DNA from: Chlorobiaceae bacterium
Lineage (GTDB): Bacteria; Bacteroidota; Chlorobiia; Chlorobiales; Chlorobiaceae
Reading direction: 5' to 3'
Length of the DNA stretch: 64,000 bases
NCBI GenBank assembly: GCA_012972835.1
Contig: JABDHK010000010.1
Location: 62,001 to 126,000 of the forward strand
A program made the position numbers and the translations under genes. Below, piece by piece: positions 9,258 through 18,654 of this stretch. Position 1 is the stretch's first letter. Each line of letters opens with the position of its first letter. A model generated the notes under the pieces. The model did no database searches, was not told where the DNA came from, and saw nothing but the letters and a program-made list of their open reading frames with translations.

Positions 9258-10886
9258 ATGCTGAGTTTAATTGTTTTTCTGCCTATTATTGCCGGTCTGG
9301 TTATTCTTGCCGTGCCTTCATCACAAAAGCAGATAATCAGAATTGTTTCATTGCTTGCGGCTCTTGCCCAGGGAGTGCTGGCGGTTCTGATCTGGAGAGG
9401 ATATGATCCCTCACTGCCCGGAATAACTGCTGGACCTGGAGGCAGTCCCCTCGGTTCGTTCCAGTTCGTTGAGAAGCTTCCGTGGATCTCTCTTAAACTT
9501 GGTGGGCTCGGTTCACTGAACATAGAGTATTTCCTTGGTGTTGATGGAATTTCAGTCACCATGGTTATTCTGACCGCTCTTGTTTCTGCAATTGGCGTGC
9601 TTTCAAGCTGGACAATCCAGAAACAGGTAAAAGGATATTTCATCCTCTACAACCTTCTTGCTTCGGCAATGATGGGCTGCTTTGTAGCGCTTGATTTCTT
9701 TCTTTTCTATGTCTTCTGGGAGCTTATGCTGCTTCCGATGTACTTCCTTATTGGTATATGGGGTGGTCCGAACCGCGAATATGCCGCGATCAAGTTTTTC
9801 CTCTATACCCTGTTTGGCTCGGTCTTCATGCTGCTTGTCATGATCGGTCTCTACTTCAGTGTTATTGACCCCGTCACCGGAAACCACACTTTCAGTCTTG
9901 TGGCCATGGCAAACCAGGCAAACTATATCAAGAGTGCCATTCTCGGGCCTGATAATGTGATGTGGCGTTATGTCGCCTTCTCGGTTCTTTTTGTCGGTTT
10001 TGCCATCAAGGTACCTATGTTCCCGTTCCATACCTGGCTTCCTGATGCTCACGTTGAAGCTCCGACACCTATTTCAGTTATTCTGGCCGGTGTGCTGCTG
10101 AAGCTTGGTACATACGGTATGATGCGTATTAACTTTCCGCTTTTTCCTGAAGTATTCCATGCATCCTTGTATGTGATTGGTATTTTCGGTGCCATCAACA
10201 TTATCTATGGAGCGTTCTGTGCATTGGCCCAGCAGGATCTTAAAAAAATGGTTGCCTACTCCTCTATCAGTCACATGGGCTATGTCCTTCTTGGCCTTGC
10301 TGCCGGAAACACCGAGGGAATGGTTGGAGCGCTCTACCAGATGTTCAACCATGGCACCATCACTGCCATGCTCTTCCTTCTTGTCGGTGTTATCTATGAT
10401 CGTGCACACACACGCCAGATCGACAAGTTCGGCGGCCTTGCCTCATACATGCCGGTCTATGCCGCATTTGTCACAGTAGCATGGTTTGCCTCTCTCGGTC
10501 TTCCTGGCCTGAGTGGATTTATTTCCGAAGCATTTGTCTTTGTCGGTGCCTTCAGTTCTGTAACAACCCGTTACATAGCGATGGTTTCGGTGCTTGGTAT
10601 TGTTTTCGGTGCTGCATATCTCCTCTGGTCGCTGCAGAGGATGTTCCTTGGACAGCGCAAACAGGATGCAGCCTATGATCTTGTTGTTGGTGATGATGGC
10701 CATGAACACATTCATTTTCATGACTGGAAAGGAAAGCTTGATCTTGACGGTCGCGAGCTCACCATGCTTGTGCCACTTCTTGTAATCACCATTTTCCTTG
10801 GCATCTATCCGATGCCTATACTTGGCCTTATAACAACAAGTGTCAACAAGCTTGTGGAAGTGCTGTCACCTTTGGCGATGAGATAG
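9258..10886 (+). CDS. nuoM: NADH-quinone oxidoreductase subunit M
   Basis: 542 residues with about 14 membrane helices. Family motifs are FWELMLLPMYFLIGIWGG (about residues 154-171), FHTWLPDAHVEAPTPISVIL and KKMVAYSSISHMGY. The first contains the conserved helix-5 Glu used in proton pumping. A His-containing loop lies near residue 480. It is the middle antiporter-like subunit. Confidence 0.95.
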   Translation: MLSLIVFLPIIAGLVILAVPSSQKQIIRIVSLLAALAQGVLAVLIWRGYDPSLPGITAGPGGSPLGSFQFVEKLPWISLKLGGLGSLNIEYFLGVDGISVTMVILTALVSAIGVLSSWTIQKQVKGYFILYNLLASAMMGCFVALDFFLFYVFWELMLLPMYFLIGIWGGPNREYAAIKFFLYTLFGSVFMLLVMIGLYFSVIDPVTGNHTFSLVAMANQANYIKSAILGPDNVMWRYVAFSVLFVGFAIKVPMFPFHTWLPDAHVEAPTPISVILAGVLLKLGTYGMMRINFPLFPEVFHASLYVIGIFGAINIIYGAFCALAQQDLKKMVAYSSISHMGYVLLGLAAGNTEGMVGALYQMFNHGTITAMLFLLVGVIYDRAHTRQIDKFGGLASYMPVYAAFVTVAWFASLGLPGLSGFISEAFVFVGAFSSVTTRYIAMVSVLGIVFGAAYLLWSLQRMFLGQRKQDAAYDLVVGDDGHEHIHFHDWKGKLDLDGRELTMLVPLLVITIFLGIYPMPILGLITTSVNKLVEVLSPLAMR

Positions 10887-10935
10887 ATGTAATTTATTTG
10901 GTTTGAATGAGGTAAAAGAATAAACGAAGAAAATT

Positions 10936-12471
10936 ATGTTCGAGCTGCCATCAGGTGCTGAAATTCAAAGTATCATTGCAAGTCTTAGAATGAGCGTTGG
11001 GTTTTTTATACCTGAAATTTATCTGTCCGTGCTTTTTATGCTCCTGATCGTTATTGATCTTGTTGCAAAAGGCAGGAAAAACAATCTGCTCTCCATAACA
11101 ACCCTTCTCGGGCTTGGGGGCACAACTTTCTTTATCTACCAGCAGCACTTCATGCCGGCAGGAGAGCTCTTTTTCGGGATGTATGTACTCGATGAATTTG
11201 CTCTCTTCTTTAAATACTTTTTTGTGCTCTCCGGTATGCTTGCCGTTATCATTACGATGGCTGACAGGCAGTTTGACCGGGAGGTAAAAAGTATGGGCGA
11301 GTATTATGCTCTCATTATTGCCATGGTGATAGGCATGATCATGATGGCCTCCTCGGCTGACATGCTGATGATTTTCATCTCCATGGAGCTGGTGAGCTTT
11401 ACAGCCTACATCCTTACCGGTTATTTCAAACGCAACCCACGATCTTCGGAAGCTGCTCTGAAATATCTGGTCTATGGCGCTGTATCATCAGGCCTGATGG
11501 TTTACGGTTTTTCACTTATCTATGGCCTTACTGCCCAGACAAACCTCATCAACATCTGCTCAGAGCTCTCCCAGCACGGTTATGACCCACTGTTGATGAT
11601 TCTTGCAACTCTTCTTATCCTGGCCGGATTTGGTTACAAGATCGGTGCAGTACCTTTTCACTTCTGGGCCCCGGATGTCTACGAAGGCGCACCAACTCCT
11701 ATAACTGCATATCTCTCAGTTGCTTCCAAAGCAGCAGGGTTTGCACTTCTCATGCGCTTTTTCTATATCGCAATACCCCATGGCGGCCCAGCTTATGAGG
11801 ATATTATTGGAATTAACTGGGTTTCGCTGCTTGTGCTTATCTCAGTTGCATCGATGATCTACGGCAACGTTGTTGCCCTCTGGCAGAAAAACGTCAAACG
11901 TCTGCTTGCCTACTCATCCATAGCTCATGCAGGATATCTGCTGCTTGGTATCATTGTTATGGATGCCTTTGGTACCCAGTCAACACTCTTTTACCTGCTC
12001 TCCTATTTTCTCATGAACTTTGGCGCCTTCTATGTCGTCATTCTTATTGCTAACAAAACTGGCAGTGAAAATCTTGAAGATTACCGCGGGCTTGGTAAAA
12101 AAATGCCGCTTGCCGGCGCGGCGCTCACTGTCTTTCTTATCTCTCTTGTCGGTCTTCCTCCGACACTTGGCTTCATCGGCAAGCTGATGATCTTCTCGGC
12201 CTTGCTTGCCAAAGGCTCTCTCTACATCTGGCTTGCACTGATCGGTATCATGACCAGCGTCATCTCGCTCTACTACTACATGCTGATACCTCTCAACATG
12301 TACCTACGTGAGTCACCAGAATCAGAAGAGAAGAACATGAATCCTGGCCTCATAGCCAATATTCTCATGGCAGCGCTTATGTTCCTGACCATCTACTTTG
12401 GTCTCTTTTTCCAGCCACTCTCCGATTTCGCCAAATACTCCTCAGCAATGTTTGGCCTCCGCCTCTACTAA
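10936..12471 (+). CDS. nuoN: NADH-quinone oxidoreductase subunit N
   Basis: 511 residues and the last gene of the operon. Antiporter motifs include FISMELVSFTAYILTGYF (about residues 149-166), PFHFWAPDVYEGAPTPITAY and VKRLLAYSSIAHAGYLLLG. It is the antiporter-like subunit nearest NuoK. An intrinsic terminator follows 20 bp after the stop. Confidence 0.95.
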   Translation: MFELPSGAEIQSIIASLRMSVGFFIPEIYLSVLFMLLIVIDLVAKGRKNNLLSITTLLGLGGTTFFIYQQHFMPAGELFFGMYVLDEFALFFKYFFVLSGMLAVIITMADRQFDREVKSMGEYYALIIAMVIGMIMMASSADMLMIFISMELVSFTAYILTGYFKRNPRSSEAALKYLVYGAVSSGLMVYGFSLIYGLTAQTNLINICSELSQHGYDPLLMILATLLILAGFGYKIGAVPFHFWAPDVYEGAPTPITAYLSVASKAAGFALLMRFFYIAIPHGGPAYEDIIGINWVSLLVLISVASMIYGNVVALWQKNVKRLLAYSSIAHAGYLLLGIIVMDAFGTQSTLFYLLSYFLMNFGAFYVVILIANKTGSENLEDYRGLGKKMPLAGAALTVFLISLVGLPPTLGFIGKLMIFSALLAKGSLYIWLALIGIMTSVISLYYYMLIPLNMYLRESPESEEKNMNPGLIANILMAALMFLTIYFGLFFQPLSDFAKYSSAMFGLRLY

Positions 12472-12489
12472 AACCACATCTTCAAGCAA

Positions 12490-12519
12490 GCCCCGTCTCC
12501 AGCAGGAGTACGGGGTTTT
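12490..12519 (+). terminator. Intrinsic terminator of the nuo operon
   Basis: CCCCGT (12491-12496) pairs with ACGGGG (12510-12515), and CTCC pairs with GGAG inside it with one bulged T. TTTT follows directly. The hairpin starts 18 bp after the nuoN stop. Confidence 0.85.
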
Positions 12520-12611
12520 GATCAATAACGGTGTTGGATAGCAATAAAAGTCAGTAAGCAACTATTTCTAACACCATGTTATAGAGCACAGGAAACCGGT
12601 TTTTTATGGTA

Positions 12612-12647
12612 TTTTCATGAACAATTGTTATTTTCATAAGTAATTGC
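12612..12647 (+). promoter_or_regulatory. Spaced direct repeat upstream of hupS, candidate operator
   Basis: Two 17-bp copies, 12612-12628 and 12631-12647, begin 19 bp apart and match at 14 of 17 positions (consensus ATTTTCATRARYAATTG). The first includes the palindrome AACAATTGTT. A TATAAT at 12708-12713 may be the -10 box of the hup promoter, but the matching -35 is weak. An activator or repressor site is inferred from spacing only. Confidence 0.35.
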
Positions 12648-12753
12648 TCTTATAGTGATTAGATAATGGTTTTTCGGTACATCTCATTTCCCGCCTAAAA
12701 AATTTAGTATAATTTACTTTCTGATAATCTGATCTTTTCAAAACGGAGGTAAA

Positions 12754-13839
12754 ATGCAAAGCAAACAGACCTTTGCCGATCTATTCAGGGCCGGGGGAGT
12801 AAGCCGCAGGGATTTTCTGAAGTTCTGCTCTCTTACCTCCGTCTATCTCGGTCTTTCTCCCTCGATGGTGCCAACCATTGTTGATGCTATGGAAAAGAAA
12901 GTAAGAACACCGGTAATCTGGCTCCATGGTCTTGAGTGTACCTGTTGTTCCGAATCGTTTATTCGCTCTTCACACCCCACCATTGAGGATCTTCTCTTCA
13001 ACATGATCTCCCTTGATTACGATGACGTATTGAGTGCAACTGCTGGCCATCAGCTTGAGGATGTACGTCGCAAAACCATGAAAGATTACAAGGGAAAATA
13101 CATCCTTGCTGTTGAAGGAAACGTTTCCACAAAAGATGATGGTGTCTACTGTATGGTTGGCGGCGATTCTTTCCTCAACACGCTGAAAGAGACTGCTGCT
13201 GATGCTGCTGCAATTATTGCCTGGGGTGCCTGTGCTTCTTTTGGCTGCGTGCAGAATGCCGAACCAAATCCAACCGGTGCAGCTCCCATATCTGATATTA
13301 TCAAGGATAAGCCTATCATCAAAGTGCCAGGTTGTCCTCCTATTTCTGAGGTCATGACCGGTGTTGTTACACATTTCCATACTTTTGGTACTTTGCCTGA
13401 CCTTGACCGTCTCGGTCGTCCAAAGGCTTTCTACAACACAAGAATACACGACAAGTGCTATCGTCGCGCCTACTTTGAAGCAGGTATGTTTGTCAGAAGC
13501 TTCGATGACGAAGCCACAAGAAAAGGGTGGTGCCTCTACAAGATGGGTTGCAAAGGTCCAACCACTTATAACGCATGCTCAAAAATACAGTGGAACGGGG
13601 GAACCAGTTTCCCGATCGGTTCCGGTCATCCCTGCATTGGCTGTTCTGAACCGAATTTTTGGGATAAAGGCCCATTCTACACAAGGCTTGCCGAGGTTCC
13701 ATTCCTCGGCAGTGACAGTAATGCCGACAAGATCGGTGTGATTGCCGTTGGTGCAGCTGCAGCAGGTGCAGCCGCGCATGCAGCAGTTACTGCGGTGAAA
13801 AAGGCAAAAGCAGGCAGTGAAGATAACGACAAAGCTTAA
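12754..13839 (+). CDS. hupS: [NiFe] uptake hydrogenase small subunit
   Basis: 361 residues. A Tat signal SRRDFLKFC lies at about residues 18-26, so the folded complex is exported. The iron-sulfur ligands are visible: LECTCCSES (proximal cluster, about residue 56), GCPPI (about 197) and [13 protein letters not shown] (about 288). An Ala-rich hydrophobic segment near residue 330 would anchor it to the membrane and HupC. It passes electrons from the NiFe site to cytochrome b. A strong GGAGGT ribosome site precedes ATG 12754. hupL follows after 14 bp. Confidence 0.95.
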   Translation: MQSKQTFADLFRAGGVSRRDFLKFCSLTSVYLGLSPSMVPTIVDAMEKKVRTPVIWLHGLECTCCSESFIRSSHPTIEDLLFNMISLDYDDVLSATAGHQLEDVRRKTMKDYKGKYILAVEGNVSTKDDGVYCMVGGDSFLNTLKETAADAAAIIAWGACASFGCVQNAEPNPTGAAPISDIIKDKPIIKVPGCPPISEVMTGVVTHFHTFGTLPDLDRLGRPKAFYNTRIHDKCYRRAYFEAGMFVRSFDDEATRKGWCLYKMGCKGPTTYNACSKIQWNGGTSFPIGSGHPCIGCSEPNFWDKGPFYTRLAEVPFLGSDSNADKIGVIAVGAAAAGAAAHAAVTAVKKAKAGSEDNDKA

Positions 13840-13853
13840 TCCAGGAGTAGCTC

Positions 13854-15572
13854 ATGGCCAAAAAAATAGTTGTTGATCCAATTCCCCGCATAGAGGGGCA
13901 TCTTAGAATAGAAGCAAAGCTGAACGATAGCAATGTGATTGAGGATGCTTACAGCAGCGGTACGATGTGGCGCGGTATTGAGGTTATTCTCAAAGGGCGC
14001 GATCCGAGGGATGCATGGGCATTTACCGAGCGTATCTGCGGTGTCTGCACTACAGTACATGCTCTTGCCTCAGTACGTTGCGTTGAAGATGCTCTTGGTA
14101 TCGATATTCCTGTCAATGCCCGTATCATCAGAAATTTGATGAATGCGACACAGGTAACCCAGGATCACCTTGTACACTTTTACCATCTTCATGCGCTTGA
14201 CTGGGTAGATGTTGTCAGTGCCTTGAAAGCAGATCCAAAACAAACTTCTGTTATCGCACAGAGCATCTCTGCATGGCCGAAATCATCGCCAGGATACTTC
14301 AAGGACCTGCAGCAGCGCCTTGTTGGATTTGTTGAAAGTGGTCAGCTCGGCATTTTCTCCAACGGATACTGGGGCCATGCAGCCTACAAGCTTCCGCCTG
14401 AAGTAAATCTTCTTGCCGTAGCCCACTATCTTGAAGCGCTCGATTTCCAGAAAGAGATTGTCAAGATCCAGACTATTTTCGGTGGCAAGAACCCTCATCC
14501 AAACTATCTGGTTGGTGGTATGGCTTGTGCTATCGATCCAAACAAAGATACGGCGATCAATATCGAGCGCCTGTCGATGATTAAAAAAATCATTGACGAC
14601 ACCAACACCTTCGTTGATCAGGTCTATATTCCCGATCTCATCGCCATTGCAGGTTACTACAAGGGATGGCTGCACGGCGGCGGGCTTGGCAACTACCTCA
14701 GCTACGGAGATTTTCCTGAAACATCGCTGGCCGACTTCAAAACACTGCTCTGGCCAAGAGGCGCTATTCTCAACAAGGATCTCAAGACCGTTATCGATGT
14801 TGATCCAAGGGATGCCTCTCAGGTTACTGAAGAGGTGAGTCACAGCTGGTATACCTACTCCAATGGCGACGCCAAGGGACTTCATCCATGGCATGGAGAG
14901 ACCAGCCCGAAATATACCGGTCCAAAGCCTCCGTTTGAGCATCTTGACACCGACAAAAAGTACAGCTGGCTTAAGACTCCCCGCTGGAAAAACCACCCGA
15001 TGGAGGTTGGCCCGCTTGCCCGTGTGCTGATTGCCTATGCCAAGGGTGATCCTATGATCAAGGATACCGTAGGTCTGGTGCTTTCGAAGCTTGAGGTAGG
15101 TCCGGAGGCACTCTTTTCAACGCTTGGCCGTACTGCTGCCAGGGGTATTGAGTGCAAGCAGACCGCTGGTTTCATGCGCCACTACTACGACCAGCTTGTT
15201 GCGAATATCAAAACCGGTGATTACCGTACTTTCAACAGCGATCGCTGGGATCCGTCAACCTGGCCAGCAGATTGCAAGGGATTCGGTTATACTGAAGCCC
15301 CGCGTGGCTCTCTTGGTCACTGGATTCACATCAGCGACAAAAAGATCAAGGAGTACCAGATTGTTGTGCCCTCTACCTGGAATGCCTCCCCTCGGGATGC
15401 CAATGGCAATTCAGGAGCTTACGAGTCGGCACTAAAGGGTACACCCATGATCAATCCCGAACAGCCTCTTGAGATTCTCAGAACAGTGCACTCTTTCGAT
15501 CCGTGCCTTGCCTGTGCTTCTCATCTGTTCGACATGAACGGTAACGAGATCACATCGGTTAAAATCGTTTAA
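13854..15572 (+). CDS. hupL: [NiFe] uptake hydrogenase large subunit
   Basis: 572 residues. The NiFe site ligands are RICGVC (about residues 61-66) and DPCLACASH near the C-terminus. It splits H2 into protons and electrons. The 15 residues after the last His are the peptide expected to be removed by HupD when nickel is in place. It carries no signal and is exported piggyback with HupS. In green sulfur bacteria this enzyme may recover H2 from nitrogenase or use external H2; the sequence does not tell which. Confidence 0.96.
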   Translation: MAKKIVVDPIPRIEGHLRIEAKLNDSNVIEDAYSSGTMWRGIEVILKGRDPRDAWAFTERICGVCTTVHALASVRCVEDALGIDIPVNARIIRNLMNATQVTQDHLVHFYHLHALDWVDVVSALKADPKQTSVIAQSISAWPKSSPGYFKDLQQRLVGFVESGQLGIFSNGYWGHAAYKLPPEVNLLAVAHYLEALDFQKEIVKIQTIFGGKNPHPNYLVGGMACAIDPNKDTAINIERLSMIKKIIDDTNTFVDQVYIPDLIAIAGYYKGWLHGGGLGNYLSYGDFPETSLADFKTLLWPRGAILNKDLKTVIDVDPRDASQVTEEVSHSWYTYSNGDAKGLHPWHGETSPKYTGPKPPFEHLDTDKKYSWLKTPRWKNHPMEVGPLARVLIAYAKGDPMIKDTVGLVLSKLEVGPEALFSTLGRTAARGIECKQTAGFMRHYYDQLVANIKTGDYRTFNSDRWDPSTWPADCKGFGYTEAPRGSLGHWIHISDKKIKEYQIVVPSTWNASPRDANGNSGAYESALKGTPMINPEQPLEILRTVHSFDPCLACASHLFDMNGNEITSVKIV

Positions 15573-15584
15573 AAGGAGCGTGTC

Positions 15585-16268
15585 ATGGGGAGAATAATTG
15601 AAGAAATCTATGTCTGGAGGCTGCCTGTCAGGCTTTATCACTGGATTAACGCCTTGTGCACCGTAGCTCTCTTTGTAACTGGTCTCTATATTGCTGCACC
15701 CTTGTTCAACCCGCCACTTGGTGAAGCGGTCTGGTACAAGGGTATGTCCTGGTGGAGGTATCTGCACTTTGCCTTTGCTTTTATTTTTGTCGCCAACTTC
15801 CTTTTCCGTATGTACTGGGCGTTGTTCGGTGGAGATAAGTACGGTCGATTCGGCGGTTTCAGGCCATGGTCACCATCGTGGTGGGGCAAGCCCTTTCTCG
15901 AACAGGTTGAGTCCTATCTTTTTATCAGGTCGGAAGAGCCGAACTATGTAGGGCATAACCCCGTTGCAGCTCTTGCTCATTTTCTGTTTATTTTTTGCGG
16001 GTCGAGCTTCATGATCTTTTCGGGGCTGGCCATGTATGGCGAAAACAATCCGGGCGGATTCAACTCTGTCTGGTTTGGGTGGATGATACCTCTTTTCGGC
16101 AGCAGCTACACGCTGCATTGGGCGCATCATCTCATGGCATGGATTTTTCCGATCTACCTTATCATGCACCTTTATGCAGTGTTCCGCCATGATGTTGTTG
16201 ATCGTACCAGTGTGACCTCTTCGATTGTTACCGGATACAAACACAAGGTAGAGGAAGAGCCTGTCTGA
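15585..16268 (+). CDS. hupC: Ni/Fe-hydrogenase cytochrome b subunit
   Basis: 227 residues with four membrane helices, beginning VWRLPVRLYHWINA. The His in this helix 1, HFAFAFIFVANFLFR in helix 2 and HWAHHLMAWIFPIYLIMHLY in helix 4 supply the two b-haem ligands typical of the family. It takes electrons from HupS to quinone. It starts 12 bp after hupL behind an AAAGGAG ribosome site. Confidence 0.93.
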   Translation: MGRIIEEIYVWRLPVRLYHWINALCTVALFVTGLYIAAPLFNPPLGEAVWYKGMSWWRYLHFAFAFIFVANFLFRMYWALFGGDKYGRFGGFRPWSPSWWGKPFLEQVESYLFIRSEEPNYVGHNPVAALAHFLFIFCGSSFMIFSGLAMYGENNPGGFNSVWFGWMIPLFGSSYTLHWAHHLMAWIFPIYLIMHLYAVFRHDVVDRTSVTSSIVTGYKHKVEEEPV

Positions 16269-16293
16269 TCAGTTGTGTTGTGCATTTTTTTTA

Positions 16294-16342
16294 ACAAGGC
16301 CCATTGCAGGGGAGAGTCGCTCCGGTAATGGGCCTTGTTTTT
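16294..16342 (+). terminator. Intrinsic terminator after hupC
   Basis: A perfect 12-bp stem: 16294-16305 (ACAAGGCCCATT) pairs with 16327-16338 (AATGGGCCTTGT), with a 21-nt loop and a T-rich run after it. It sits between hupC and hupD and would reduce hupD transcription. It also overlaps the ATG at 16328 that a longer hupD reading would use. Confidence 0.85.
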
Positions 16343-16366
16343 CTTTTCAATCAATCATCTCTTGCA

Positions 16367-16843
16367 GTGAAGTATAATCGGATCAATATTATAGGGTTGG
16401 GCAACATTCTCCATGGTGACGAAGGATTCGGTGTTGCCGCACTTAAAAGTTTAGAGGAAACTGCCACTTTTCCGGAGAGCGTCCACTTTATTGATGGTGG
16501 AACCCAGGGGATCTATCTGCTCGACTTCATTGAGTCAGCCGATGCAGTGATTGTTTTTGACGCACTTATTCCTCTCGACTATGACCGTCGTGTCTATGTC
16601 TACCGCAACAATGAGCTTCCCGACTTTATACATCGCAAGATGTCCTCCCATCAGATGGGGTTCAGCGAAATGCTCGGGATAGCCAAACTGCACGGCAAAA
16701 TGCCTAAGGATATTGTCATGATAGGGGCGCCTCCAAAAGATCTTGAACTCAATATCGGATTAAGCCCCGAACTCTCCCTCCTGCTTCCCGAAGCGGTAGA
16801 GCAGGGGAGAAGGGTTGTCAACGGCTGGCTGGCAGAGGAGTAG
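16367..16843 (+). CDS. hupD: Hydrogenase maturation endopeptidase
   Basis: 158 residues from GTG 16367. HupD/HyaD proteases remove the C-terminal peptide of the large subunit after nickel insertion. The sequence shows GLGNILHGDEGFG (Glu is a nickel-sensing ligand), then D in VFDALIPLDY and H in SSHQMGFSEML, the other two ligands. Longer starts at 16304 (TTG) and 16328 (ATG) fall inside the hupC terminator and add residues unlike the family, so GTG is preferred although its ribosome site is weak. Confidence 0.9.
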   Translation: MKYNRINIIGLGNILHGDEGFGVAALKSLEETATFPESVHFIDGGTQGIYLLDFIESADAVIVFDALIPLDYDRRVYVYRNNELPDFIHRKMSSHQMGFSEMLGIAKLHGKMPKDIVMIGAPPKDLELNIGLSPELSLLLPEAVEQGRRVVNGWLAEE

Positions 16844-16846
16844 AAG

Positions 16847-16887
16847 CTGCAAAGCTTTTGCAGTCATTCTGAGCAACGCGAAGTATC
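16847..16887. repeat. Small hairpin and dispersed-repeat-like motif between hupD and folE
   Basis: CTGCAAA (16847-16853) and TTTGCAG (16857-16863) form a 7-bp stem with a GCT loop. It is followed by GTCATTCTGAGCAACGCGAA (from 16863), which resembles a short repeat family seen between genes in many bacterial genomes. Only one copy is visible in this window. It lies between two convergent genes. Confidence 0.3.
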
Positions 16888-16913
16888 CATATTGCATAAA
16901 GACGCCGCACATG

Positions 16914-17585
16914 TTACGGTTTAATCAGGCGGAGGAATTCACTCCTTGTGGATTGTGAACTGATGAACTGTCCGGACATGGCCGAGGTTGTGGTTACTGA
17001 GTTGAGCTTTTCAACGCCACGCATTACCATACACATGTGTCGTGCCTCAATCACCACTCCGACCCCTTTCGGACTCAGTACATTCTGGATGGCATCCCGG
17101 ATCTGCTGAGTCAGTCTTTCCTGCACCTGGAGCCGGCGGGCAAAGACCTCAACAACCCGCGCAAGTTTTGAAAGGCCTACAATTTTCCCGTCAGGAATAT
17201 AGGCGACATGCGCTTTTCCAAAAAAAGGAAGCATGTGATGCTCGCACATGGAAAAGATATCGATATCTTTTACCAGCACCATTTCATCATAGGCTTCAGT
17301 AAATACCGCATTTTTCAAGAGCTCTTCCGGGTCTTCCCGATACCCCTTTGTGAGGAAACGAAGTGACCGGGCAACCCGCTCGGGTGTTTTCAGCAGTCCT
17401 TCCCGTTCGCAGTCCTCACCGATCCCTTCAAGCATGGCCGATACTGCATTCTGCAGCCCGCCGATAATCATTGGATCATTTTCAGTTATATCAGCTATAC
17501 AATCGTCATCATCACAGCAACTGCCTCGGCCTGAAGAAAGAGCCTTACTCGCCGAGATAGCGGACAGCATTTTTTCCTGTTTCAT
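16914..17585 (-). CDS. folE: GTP cyclohydrolase I
   Basis: 223 residues. FolE opens GTP to form 7,8-dihydroneopterin triphosphate. Zinc and active-site motifs are clear: [18 protein letters not shown] (about residues 113-130), [17 protein letters not shown] and [11 protein letters not shown] with the second zinc Cys. The N-terminal 45 residues are variable and acidic. Its start overlaps the end of the upstream PTPS/QueD gene by 41 bp, so the two are cotranscribed and probably coupled. A start at 17570 is also possible. Confidence 0.93.
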   Translation of the reverse strand: MKQEKMLSAISASKALSSGRGSCCDDDDCIADITENDPMIIGGLQNAVSAMLEGIGEDCEREGLLKTPERVARSLRFLTKGYREDPEELLKNAVFTEAYDEMVLVKDIDIFSMCEHHMLPFFGKAHVAYIPDGKIVGLSKLARVVEVFARRLQVQERLTQQIRDAIQNVLSPKGVGVVIEARHMCMVMRGVEKLNSVTTTSAMSGQFISSQSTRSEFLRLIKP

Positions 17586-17994
17586 AGATTTTTACTTCAT
17601 GGAGAGCAAGCTCCCGGTTATTGATGTTACGCAGTCGTTCCTCAAGTATATCCCATATCAGCACGGCAAGCACCTCTGTAGTGGGCACACACTCCTGAAG
17701 CTCAGGTACGTCATGGTTCAGGTGCTTGTGATCGAACCTGTTGATTATTTCCTCTTCAAGGATAGTTTTAAGCTCTTTCAAGTCAAAGAGAAAACCAGTG
17801 TCGTGGTCTACTAAACCGGATATGGTGATATCAAGCAGATAGTTGTGTCCGTGCCCATGTTTATTGCTGCACTTTCCGTAAATTTCAACATTTTCAAGTT
17901 CCGATAGGTCATTATTGAAAAGACGGTGAGCGGCATTGAACTCTATTTTTCTTGAAACGTAGACTTTCCTTGGTTTTTGCAAAAGGTCATTCAT
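17545..17994 (-). CDS. 6-pyruvoyltetrahydropterin synthase / QueD family protein
   Basis: 149 residues. Zinc ligands are His in FNAAHRL (about residue 22) and HGHGHN (about 45-50); the catalytic Cys precedes the latter in [13 protein letters not shown]. The family acts on dihydroneopterin triphosphate, giving either pyruvoyl-tetrahydropterin or the carboxy-pterin used for queuosine. Its coupling to folE leaves both open. Chlorobium species are known to make biopterin glycosides (limipterin, tepidopterin), which would use the first reaction. Confidence 0.85.
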   Translation of the reverse strand: MNDLLQKPRKVYVSRKIEFNAAHRLFNNDLSELENVEIYGKCSNKHGHGHNYLLDITISGLVDHDTGFLFDLKELKTILEEEIINRFDHKHLNHDVPELQECVPTTEVLAVLIWDILEERLRNINNRELALHEVKIYETGKNAVRYLGE

Positions 17995-18204
17995 AAAGCA
18001 TTGTTCAGTGGTGTTGTTACAGGCCCGTCAAGCATGCTGGCTCATGGTAACACTTCTGCGTAGTGCAGTAATGTACTCTTTTCAATAAATTATTCATGAT
18101 GCATCAAATAACCAGAGCCACTGGTTATAAGTTTCATGATTAAAGACTTTAAGGGGTAGCAGGATCTTAATGGCTGTTTCAATAATTTTATCTTTGACAC
18201 TGGG

Positions 18205-18654
18205 ATGCATACCACGGTAACGTTTAACAGGAGTCTGCCGCTTTTCGGAATAAATGACAAAGGGCTGAAAACTTATTTTGATGCATCGTCGGAGCTTTTA
18301 GGGCCAGGTGGTTCGGCTGCTTCACCGATGGATACTGTGCTTGAGTCTCTTGGTGCCTGCTCAATGATGGACATCATCAGCATCCTTAAAAAAATGAGAA
18401 GAGAGCTGATTTTTATGGAAGCTGACCTTGATGCCCAGAGGGCCAAAGAACACCCGAAGGTCTTTACCGCCATACAGATCAGCTATCGCCTTAAGAGTCC
18501 TGATTGTACTCATGCTGATTTTGAAAAAGCTGTCCGGCTTTCAATGGATAATTACTGCAGTGTTGCTGCCATGATCAGAGGTGCCGGATGTGTCATAACC
18601 TGGTCTACGGAACTTGTGGCTGTAAAAAGCGACGTGACGGAACGAAGCGCGTAA
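18205..18654 (+). CDS. OsmC/Ohr family protein
   Basis: 149 residues. The two family cysteines are present: SLGACSMMDII (about residue 52) and DNYCSVAAMI (about 114). In studied members they reduce organic or lipid hydroperoxides. The pattern GPGGSAASPMDTVLESL before the first Cys is typical of OsmC-like rather than Ohr proteins. It is a stand-alone gene that meets a convergent gene with no gap at 18654/18655. Confidence 0.85.
   Translation: MHTTVTFNRSLPLFGINDKGLKTYFDASSELLGPGGSAASPMDTVLESLGACSMMDIISILKKMRRELIFMEADLDAQRAKEHPKVFTAIQISYRLKSPDCTHADFEKAVRLSMDNYCSVAAMIRGAGCVITWSTELVAVKSDVTERSA

Noticed and set aside
14283-14996. 237-residue open frame antisense to hupL
   Set aside because: Lies wholly inside hupL on the other strand and shows no recognisable protein.
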